Source of the DNA: Myxococcota bacterium
GTDB taxonomy: Bacteria > Myxococcota > Polyangia > GCA-2747355 > JAKLHH01
NCBI GenBank assembly: GCA_022710245.1
Contig: JAKLHH010000556.1
Location: 1-5,736 of the forward strand
DNA length: 5,736 bases
Reading direction: 5' to 3'
Shown: positions 1 through 5,108 of the stretch, in pieces
Numbering within the stretch: position 1 is the first letter of the stretch
Layout: every line of letters begins with the position of its first letter
Translations under genes and position numbers: made by a program
Notes under the pieces: model-generated
Databases searched by the model: none
Told to the model about the DNA's origin: nothing
The model's input: only the letters and a program-made list of their open reading frames with translations

Positions 1-1
1 G

Positions 2-172
2 GCGCTGATGAGCACCGACGAGATCGTCGAGCTCGGGGAGCTGCGCGCCTACCTCGAGGCGCTGGTGGAGATCTGCTATCAGAGCACCGGCTACCGGCGG
101 GTGAAGAACCCACGCATCTGGTCGCTGCACGACCTCGAGGTCCTCACCGACCCCGGGCACGGGAGGCTGTGA
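2..172 (+). CDS. C-terminal end of an unrecognised protein (5' truncated by the window)
   Basis: An open frame enters from the left edge and ends at TGA 170-172, giving 56 residues (starting [11 protein letters not shown], ending DPGHGRL). The visible part has an amphipathic helix (about [18 protein letters not shown]) followed by a basic stretch ([11 protein letters not shown]) and an acidic tail. An internal ATG at 8 exists, but a gene that short is less likely than a truncated longer one. The stop overlaps the start of the biotin carrier gene (TGATG), so the two are probably co-transcribed and translationally coupled. By context it could belong to a biotin-dependent carboxylase operon. However, I do not recognise the tail as the end of a biotin carboxylase or carboxyltransferase, so no function is assigned. 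The frame is well supported by the coupling; identity is unknown. Confidence 0.6.
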   Translation, partial: ALMSTDEIVELGELRAYLEALVEICYQSTGYRRVKNPRIWSLHDLEVLTDPGHGRL

Positions 173-174
173 TG
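161..174 (+). promoter_or_regulatory. Shine-Dalgarno and TGATG coupling site for the biotin carrier gene
   Basis: GGGAGG at 161-166 lies 5 bases before ATG 172. An in-frame GTG at 169 would leave only 2 bases, too close for a ribosome binding site. The upstream stop TGA (170-172) shares its A with the ATG. This favours ATG 172 over GTG 169 and indicates translational coupling. Confidence 0.6.
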
Positions 175-765
175 CCGGAGCAGACCCTGATCGCGCGCGT
201 GGACGCGCTGGGCTCGCCGGAGGCGCCGGAGTTCCTGGTCCGCGCGCCGGCGGTGGGCGTGATCGACTCGGTGCCGGAGGAGGGCCTCTACCTGAACGCG
301 CTGCAGGGCGCCTTCACCCTGCGCGTGCTGGGGCGGCGCCACCGCGTGCTGCTGCCGCGCGGGGTGCAGGGGCGCGTCGGCGAGCGGCTCGTCGCCGGGC
401 GCAGCGTGCCGGTCGAGTTCGGCCAGCCGCTGCTCAGGCTGCGCGCCGGCGCGGAGAGCGCGGCGGTCGAGCAGCGGCGGAGCGCGGTGGCGGCGGGTGC
501 GGACGGCGAGCTGATCGCGGTGCCGGCGCCCTCGGACGGCATCTTCTACCGGCGCGCGTCGCCGGAGAGCCCGCCCTACGTGGAGCTCGGGGCCGCGGTG
601 GCGCAGGGGACCGTGCTCGGCCTCGTCGAGGTGATGAAGTCCTTCAACCAGATCGCCTACGGCAGCCCCGGGCTCCCGGAGCGCGGCACGGTGGAGCGGA
701 TCCTCGTCGAGGACTCGGCCGAGGTGAGCTTCGGGCAGGCGCTGTTCCTGATCAGGCCGGCCTGA
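172..765 (+). CDS. Biotin carboxyl carrier protein (AccB-like), with an extra degenerate biotinyl-like domain
   Basis: A 197-residue protein predicted to carry the biotin that shuttles CO2 between the biotin carboxylase and carboxyltransferase of an acyl-CoA carboxylase in the cytoplasm. The C-terminal half (about 115-195) is a biotinyl domain. It has the AccB-like opening [22 protein letters not shown], the hairpin [11 protein letters not shown] with the biotin-accepting lysine K156 (codon 637-639), and the closing [23 protein letters not shown]. Canonical AccB has EAMKM; the VMKSF version marks a divergent subfamily. Residues 22-91 look like a second, degenerate copy (APAVGVID near the start, [10 protein letters not shown] then [10 protein letters not shown] at the end) with no lysine at the hairpin. 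No signal peptide or membrane segment is present. E. coli AccB is 156 residues, with an Ala/Pro linker instead of this first domain. Biotin carrier is confident; the acyl-CoA substrate is not known. Lipoyl attachment is less likely because the flanks match AccB. Confidence 0.85.
   Translation: MPEQTLIARVDALGSPEAPEFLVRAPAVGVIDSVPEEGLYLNALQGAFTLRVLGRRHRVLLPRGVQGRVGERLVAGRSVPVEFGQPLLRLRAGAESAAVEQRRSAVAAGADGELIAVPAPSDGIFYRRASPESPPYVELGAAVAQGTVLGLVEVMKSFNQIAYGSPGLPERGTVERILVEDSAEVSFGQALFLIRPA
752..765. repeat. 14-bp perfect palindrome over the biotin carrier stop codon
   Basis: TCAGGCCGGCCTGA reads identically on both strands and ends exactly with the TGA stop. It has no loop and no T-run after it, so it is not a convincing intrinsic terminator. 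It may be chance in GC-rich coding DNA. Confidence 0.4.
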
Positions 766-795
766 GGGGAGGCCGCGGGAGCGCCGCCGATCCGC

Positions 796-831
796 GCAGG
801 TCGTCTGAGCAATGGCTCTCCTTGCTCCTGC
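796..831 (+). terminator. Weak stem-loop after the biotin carrier gene; possible terminator
   Basis: GCAGG (796-800) can pair with CCTGC (827-831), and AGCAA (808-812) with TTGCT (822-826), around a 9-base loop. The left arm has a 7-base bulge and there is no U-tract after it. It is a poor intrinsic terminator, but it is the only candidate stem near the end of the upstream operon. Confidence 0.2.
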
Positions 832-872
832 CAACCTCGACGATCGGTCGTTGCCTTCGAGTCCGTGCGATC

Positions 873-888
873 GGTGTCGCTTGACACC
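873..888. repeat. Operator-like inverted repeat 1
   Basis: GGTGTC (873-878) and GACACC (883-888) form a perfect 6-bp dyad with a 4-base spacer. The right arm overlaps a TTGACA (881-886). The left arm GGTGTCG recurs at 901-907, 28 bases downstream. This could be a repressor or activator site for the HEAT/HD operon; no regulator is identified. Confidence 0.35.
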
Positions 889-900
889 TGCCGGGTAGAT

Positions 901-916
901 GGTGTCGAGTCGACCC
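901..916. repeat. Operator-like inverted repeat 2
   Basis: GTCGA (904-908) and TCGAC (910-914) flank one central base. The dyad extends to GG at 901-902 and CC at 915-916 if T903 is bulged out. It shares GGTGTCG with the first dyad 28 bases upstream, which is close to but not exactly three helical turns. A pair of sites for one DNA-binding protein is plausible but unproven. Confidence 0.3.
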
Positions 917-989
917 TCGCGTCGCTCCAGCGCATCGCCCGACGCTGCGCCCGCGCCGCACGTGGCCGCGGCCCGCCCCGCGAGTGCTG

Positions 990-998
990 TGCTACTAT
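990..998 (+). promoter_or_regulatory. Extended -10 promoter element for the HEAT/HD-GYP-like operon
   Basis: TGCTACTAT at 990-998 fits an extended -10 (TGn followed by TACTAT, 4 of 6 matches to TATAAT). This TG-dependent type tolerates a poor -35, and none is visible 17 bases upstream. It stands out as an A/T-containing island in GC-rich DNA. Transcription would begin near 1005-1007, leaving only about 10 bases before ATG 1017. That would put the alternative GTG 984 upstream of the transcript. Confidence 0.4.
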
Positions 999-1016
999 CG
1001 CCCCTCAGAGACGACG

Positions 1017-3701
1017 ATGGGCGCACCCCCGACCTCCAAGGCTGACGCGGCGCTGGCGGAGCATGCCGCGCTCCTCAAAGACGCCGTCCAGTACATGGAG
1101 AAGGCGCTGCAGATCTTCTCCATGTATCCCCGCGATCACGAGGTCGCGCGGCGTTTTCGCGGCGACCTCGCCGACAAGGTGCGCGCGGCGGCGGCGGCCG
1201 GCGAGGGCTGGCTCGAGGTGCGCGGCAAGAGCCTGAGCCTCGGCAAGCACGAGATCTACCGCGAGCCGCCGGAGTCGCTGGGGTTCGTCTTCCGCCTGCA
1301 CCGCGACGGTGTGCGGCGCCTCTGCCTGCTGCCCGGGATCGGGGCCGACGAGGTCGAGCGCTTCGCGGCAGTGCTCTGGGTGCCGCTCGATGATCCCGCC
1401 TACTTCGACGCCAACACCATCACCCTGCTCGGGGACGCCGACCTCGACCACGTGCGCTACGTCGTCGTGGAGCTGCTCGCGGAGAGCCCCTTCGACGGCG
1501 AGGATCAGGACCGCGCGCGCCAGCTGATGGAGCAGATCGTCACGGCGGCGGCGGACCCGCGGCTGCCCGCGGGGTACACGCCGCGCAAGAGCCAGCGCTT
1601 GCTCCGGGTGAGCACGCAGGCGCTGGCCCGGCTCACCCCGGAGCAGATCGAGGGCGCGCTCGCCCTCGCCGAGGACGCCGGCGTGGAGCCCTTCGCGGTC
1701 GAGGCCGCGGAGCTCGGTCGTCAGCTCGAGGATCCGGAGCTGGTGCGCAAGTTCGTCGAGATCTGCCACCGCGGGCTGAGCCGCCCCGACGCCGGCCAGG
1801 CGCTGCTCACCACCCTCGACCACCTGCAGCGGAGCCTCACCCAGCGCGGCGCCGCCGATGAGCTCGCCGTGGCCGCGACCCACAGCGCGGCCCTCGGGCA
1901 GCTGCCCGGGGGCGCGGCCCTCGCCGAGCAGGTGCTCGGGCTGCTGCTGCAGCGCGCGGGGATCGAGCTCCTCGTCCAGGGGCACGTCGCGGCCGCGGGC
2001 GGAGAGCCCGCGGCGGGCACCCTCCTGCTGCAGGCGCTGGCGCTGGTGCGGGCCGAGCGTACCGCCGAGCTGATCGCGGCGGCCGCCCCGCCGGCCGCGC
2101 AGGGACACCAGGCGCTCGTCGAGCTCATCGTCGCGCAGAGCCGAGGGCGGCCCGAGCTCCTCTCGCCGCTCCTCGAGTCACCGCGACGCGAGGAGGTCCG
2201 CCTCGCCTTCCAGGTCCTCGCCGCCGCGGGGGACGAGCGGTCGCTGGCGGCACTCGCGCCGATGGGCCGGCACGCGGACCCCAACCTGCGCGTCGAGGTG
2301 CTGCGCGCCACCGCGGGGGTCACCTCACCCACGCTGCGCGAGCTGCGCCTCGAGCTCCTCGACGACCCCAGCGGGAGAGTGCGCGCCACCGCCGAGCACG
2401 TCCTGGTCCGCGATCGCGACCCGGCGCTGCCCCGCAAGCTCGCGCAGCGCCTGGCGAGCGGCAGCCTGCTGGAGGCCCCGGCGGTCGAGAAGCGGCGTGT
2501 CTGCGAGATGCTCGGCACCCACGGGGGGGAGAGCGAGCGGCGCGTGATGCGCGAGCTGGTGGTGGGCGGCAAGCTCCTCAAGGGGCAGGCCCAGATCGAG
2601 CTCAGCTGCGCCGCGGCCTACGGGCTGGCGGCGAGCGGGGACGCCCGCGAGGCCGCTCTCCTCGAGGAGAGCGCCGGACGCGTCCTGCTCTCTCGAACCG
2701 TCCGCGCGGCCTGCAAGGAGGCGCTGGCGCTCCTCAAGAGCGCTCGTCGTCGCGCCACCCGGAGCGGCGTGCGGGCCGTGACGCCGCCCGCACCCGCAGC
2801 GCCGGCGCCCACGGCGACATCGCCCGCCTCGCCTTCGACGCCGTCCGCAGGGTTGCCCATCGCGCTGGCAGCTGGCGAGGCCCAGGAGCCGCCGGCAGCG
2901 GAGCCGGCCATCGCTGCCGAGCGGGCGGCCCCGGAGCCGATCGCGATCGAGCTCGAGGACGGACCACCGCTCGAGCTCGCGGACGCCTGGGAGCTGATGC
3001 GCGAGGACGTTGGGCAGGAGGGCCGGGCTGGCGAGGCGGCAGAGGCCGTCGCCGAGACCCCGGCGCTGGCCGACGAGCAGGGCGCGGGCGTGACGCTGCT
3101 CGAGCGCGTGGACCCTGCTGCCTCGACCGAAAGCCCGCCGGTCCCCGCTGTCTCGAGCGGGAGCCCGCCGGTCCCCGTGGACCTCGAGGGCAAGGGCCCG
3201 ACGCCGGGCGAGGTGCAGGGAGCGCGCCGAGCCCGGCGGCTCCCCACCGACGTGATGACGGCGCTGCGCGGGTACGTGGAGACCGAGGCGCCGGCGGCGC
3301 CCGTGGCGGAGCCGACCACGTCGCGCCGGACGGTCGCTGCCGGCCGCAGGCGACGTCCGGGCGGCATCCGCGAGATCGTCAGGGCGACCTCAGGGGCAGA
3401 GGAGGAGGCGAGGCTCGGGCGTGCGGCGCAGCCGCTGGTCGCGGCCGCTCCGACCGACCGCCCGACCTTGGCGGCGCCGCTCCAGCAGGCAGCTCCTCCG
3501 ACGGCGCCCGGGGAGCCGGGGCCCGCGCCGGAGCTGGCGCCTCGAGCTGACGAGGAGAGGGCGAAGCCCATTGGGCCTGCGGACCCCAACGCGCCGCCGG
3601 AGCAGCTCCCCGACCGGACAGCGCCCGGCAAGCGCGAGGAGGTCGATGAGGTGCTGCGTGCGTATCTCGAGGACGTCGATGGCGCCGGGCGCGACCGCTG
3701 A
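1017..3701 (+). CDS. HEAT-repeat scaffold protein with an N-terminal module shared with the next gene and a long disordered tail
   Basis: An 894-residue protein starting at ATG 1017. A GTG at 984 would add 11 residues but overlaps the likely promoter. Residues 20-150 form a recognisable module: a helix pair (KDAVQYMEKALQIFSMYPRD), a strand pair (WLEVRGKSLSLGKHEIYREP), then FRLHRDGVRRLCLLPGIGADEVERFAAVL. I know this type from HEAT-repeat and HD-domain proteins of myxobacteria. Residues about 200-380 are helical. Residues about 385-575 carry HEAT-like pairs, e.g. EEVRLAFQVLAAAGDERSLAALAPM and PNLRVEVLRATAGV. Residues 580-894 are Pro/Ala/Glu-rich, low in complexity and probably disordered, with two copies of an LRxY[V/L]E motif (743-758 and 873-888). 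No signal peptide, membrane segment or catalytic motif is seen. A protein-protein scaffold role is inferred. It is followed after 54 bases by the HD-GYP-like gene in the same direction, so probably one operon. No strong ribosome binding site precedes ATG 1017. Confidence 0.85.
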   Translation: MGAPPTSKADAALAEHAALLKDAVQYMEKALQIFSMYPRDHEVARRFRGDLADKVRAAAAAGEGWLEVRGKSLSLGKHEIYREPPESLGFVFRLHRDGVRRLCLLPGIGADEVERFAAVLWVPLDDPAYFDANTITLLGDADLDHVRYVVVELLAESPFDGEDQDRARQLMEQIVTAAADPRLPAGYTPRKSQRLLRVSTQALARLTPEQIEGALALAEDAGVEPFAVEAAELGRQLEDPELVRKFVEICHRGLSRPDAGQALLTTLDHLQRSLTQRGAADELAVAATHSAALGQLPGGAALAEQVLGLLLQRAGIELLVQGHVAAAGGEPAAGTLLLQALALVRAERTAELIAAAAPPAAQGHQALVELIVAQSRGRPELLSPLLESPRREEVRLAFQVLAAAGDERSLAALAPMGRHADPNLRVEVLRATAGVTSPTLRELRLELLDDPSGRVRATAEHVLVRDRDPALPRKLAQRLASGSLLEAPAVEKRRVCEMLGTHGGESERRVMRELVVGGKLLKGQAQIELSCAAAYGLAASGDAREAALLEESAGRVLLSRTVRAACKEALALLKSARRRATRSGVRAVTPPAPAAPAPTATSPASPSTPSAGLPIALAAGEAQEPPAAEPAIAAERAAPEPIAIELEDGPPLELADAWELMREDVGQEGRAGEAAEAVAETPALADEQGAGVTLLERVDPAASTESPPVPAVSSGSPPVPVDLEGKGPTPGEVQGARRARRLPTDVMTALRGYVETEAPAAPVAEPTTSRRTVAAGRRRRPGGIREIVRATSGAEEEARLGRAAQPLVAAAPTDRPTLAAPLQQAAPPTAPGEPGPAPELAPRADEERAKPIGPADPNAPPEQLPDRTAPGKREEVDEVLRAYLEDVDGAGRDR
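3122..3181 (+). repeat. 30-bp tandem repeat (two copies) inside the HEAT-protein tail
   Basis: Two 30-base units, 3122-3151 and 3152-3181, share CTCGA at the start and the 16-mer AGCCCGCCGGTCCCCG (3132-3147 and 3162-3177). They encode ten-residue units with the core SPPVP. The unit length keeps the frame, so this looks like recent tandem duplication in a disordered linker. Confidence 0.7.
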
Positions 3702-3744
3702 GTCGCGCGCGGTCGGCCGACCCGCGCCGCGCGGGACGGCGGTC

Positions 3745-3750
3745 AGGAAG
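3745..3750 (+). promoter_or_regulatory. Ribosome binding site of the HD-GYP-like gene
   Basis: AGGAAG at 3745-3750 lies 5 bases before ATG 3756 and supports that start. The 54-base gap after the HEAT gene shows no terminator or promoter, consistent with co-transcription. Confidence 0.55.
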
Positions 3751-3755
3751 ACCGG

Positions 3756-5108
3756 ATGACGATCGACCACGATCAGGGTGCCGAGGAGCTCGACGCGGTC
3801 AGGCGCGTCGGCGTCGATCTGGTCAATCGGCTCTTCGTCCTGATCAAGACCACGCAGCTCTTCGAGGCCAACAACCGGGCGGTTGAGGTGCCCGCGACGC
3901 GCTTCCTGGAGGCGCTCTCGGCGCTCGGTGCGCTGCAGGAGGCGACGGCGTCGCTGGGCATCGTCGACGACAACCTCCTGCTCAACCGTCACCTGCTCAA
4001 GCCGGACCCCGCGACCTACCTCAACGGCCGCTCCCTCGCCCGCCTCTACCGGAGGCTCAAGGCGCAGGAGCTCGAGTTCGACTGCGCGCTCACGCGCGCG
4101 GACCTGGGGGCCTTCATGGCCGCGCTCCGTCGCGTGCTGGTCGGGCAGGAGCCCTCGACCCTGCTCGACGGGCTGACGGGGTTCCGCCTGGTCCCGGTCA
4201 GCGAGCAGGCGGTGGAGGACGACGCGGTCGATCTCGACCCGCGCGTCCAGGTGCTGCGGGTCTTCGCGGCCTCGATCGCGGTGATGGATCGCGTGATGGC
4301 GATCGCCGCGCGCGGGCAGCGGTGGAGCCCCAGCCTGGTGCGACGGGTGGCCCATGACCTGGTGGACGCCGCCCGTCGAGAGCCGGACCTCCTCCTCGGC
4401 CTCCTGCTGCTGCCGGTGCAGGGGAGCATGCTCGGAGCTCACCTCGTCCGCGCGGCGGTGCTGTCCACGCTGGTGCTGCAGCGGACCGGCCTGCCGCGCC
4501 GGAATCGCGTCGAGGTCGCCCTGGTGGCGCTCTATCACCACCTCGGCAGCCCGGCGGGGGACTCACTCGCCGAGGACGAGCCAGCGCGAGGAGCCGCGGA
4601 GCCGCTCGCGGCGGCCGTCCGGCTGGGGAGCGGCGGCGGCCTCAACCGCAGCCTGATCGAGTGCGTCGTCGGAGTCTACGAGGCCGCGGGCGCCGCGGTG
4701 CGCCAGCGGCGGCTCTACCTGGCGGCGCCGTCGGAGAACCTCCTCGGCCGCGTGGTCTTCATCGCCGATCGCTACGCGGAGCTCCTCGAGGGCCTGCGGC
4801 CCGACGAGGCGCTGCGCGCGCTCCTCGTCGAGGAGCAGGAGCGTGAGCCGGTGCTCACCCGCCTCCTCGTCAACGCCGTCGGGCTCTACCCGGTGGGGAC
4901 GGTGGTGGACCTGGAGTCAGGGGCGCGGGCGGTGGTCGTGGAGGCCCCGCGGAGGAGAGGGCAGCTCCTCCGTCCGACGGTGCAGATCATCGAGGGAGGC
5001 GAGCCGGCGCTGATCGACCTCTCGCAGGACCGCGGCCACGGCCGCATCACCGGCACCGTGAACACTGCGGAGTCCGGGCTCAACGTCTCGCACTACTTCC
5101 TGCTCTGA
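3756..5108 (+). CDS. Degenerate HD-GYP-type protein (probable pseudo-phosphodiesterase)
   Basis: A 450-residue protein. Residues about 20-130 repeat the module at the start of the HEAT protein: a helical part (VNRLFVLIKTTQLFEANNRAV), strands (ASLGIVDDNLLLNRHLLKPD), then LARLYRRLKAQELEF and TRADLGAFMAALRRVL. Residues about 165-370 have the HD-GYP layout: AHLVRAAVLSTLVLQRTGL, then VALVALYHHLG where active proteins have LLHDIGK, and RVVFIADRYAELLEG in place of the usual RIVAIADVYDAL. Residues 370-425 (VNAVGLYPVGTVVDL, then ARAVVVEAP) match the C-terminal extension common in HD-GYP proteins. The metal-binding Asp of the HD pair is His262, and the HHExxDGxGYP segment is VYEAAGAA (307-314). Hydrolysis of cyclic di-GMP is therefore unlikely; a binding or regulatory role is inferred. 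The protein is cytoplasmic, with no membrane segment. Its 3' end overlaps the convergent TPR gene by 16 bases. Confidence 0.8.
   Translation: MTIDHDQGAEELDAVRRVGVDLVNRLFVLIKTTQLFEANNRAVEVPATRFLEALSALGALQEATASLGIVDDNLLLNRHLLKPDPATYLNGRSLARLYRRLKAQELEFDCALTRADLGAFMAALRRVLVGQEPSTLLDGLTGFRLVPVSEQAVEDDAVDLDPRVQVLRVFAASIAVMDRVMAIAARGQRWSPSLVRRVAHDLVDAARREPDLLLGLLLLPVQGSMLGAHLVRAAVLSTLVLQRTGLPRRNRVEVALVALYHHLGSPAGDSLAEDEPARGAAEPLAAAVRLGSGGGLNRSLIECVVGVYEAAGAAVRQRRLYLAAPSENLLGRVVFIADRYAELLEGLRPDEALRALLVEEQEREPVLTRLLVNAVGLYPVGTVVDLESGARAVVVEAPRRRGQLLRPTVQIIEGGEPALIDLSQDRGHGRITGTVNTAESGLNVSHYFLL

Larger units (their letters stand above)
766..1016. other. Non-coding gap between the biotin carrier gene and the HEAT-repeat gene
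   Basis: There are 251 bases between the two genes, the longest gap in the window. Part of it (about 800-910) is visibly less GC-rich than the flanking genes. It holds a weak hairpin (796-831), two dyads (873-888 and 901-916), a short direct repeat CGATCGGT (841-848 and 868-875), and an extended -10 box near its end. I see no RNA gene. Open frames crossing it on either strand are low-complexity Arg/Ala-rich and look like shadows. The gap probably separates two transcription units. Confidence 0.6.

Noticed and set aside
752..765. Palindrome at the biotin carrier stop as a terminator
   Set aside because: It has no loop bases and no following T-run.
881..886. Perfect TTGACA as a sigma-70 -35 box
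   Set aside because: No -10-like hexamer lies 15-19 bases downstream (nearest TAGATG is only 9 away), and it falls in the right arm of a dyad that explains it as well.
91..1026. 311-residue open frame on the minus strand across the biotin carrier gene and the gap
   Set aside because: It is Arg/His/Leu-rich shadow sequence opposite a well-supported gene, with no recognisable domain; long antisense frames are expected at this GC content.
865..1236. Plus-strand 123-residue frame spanning the gap and the start of the HEAT gene
   Set aside because: Most of it is an Arg/Pro/Ser-rich out-of-frame reading of the HEAT gene, and it has no ribosome site.
1005..4541. Several long minus-strand frames (1005-2108, 2618-3631, 3390-4541)
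   Set aside because: They have low-complexity Arg/Ala/Ser/Gln composition and lie opposite genes with clear HEAT and HD-GYP character.
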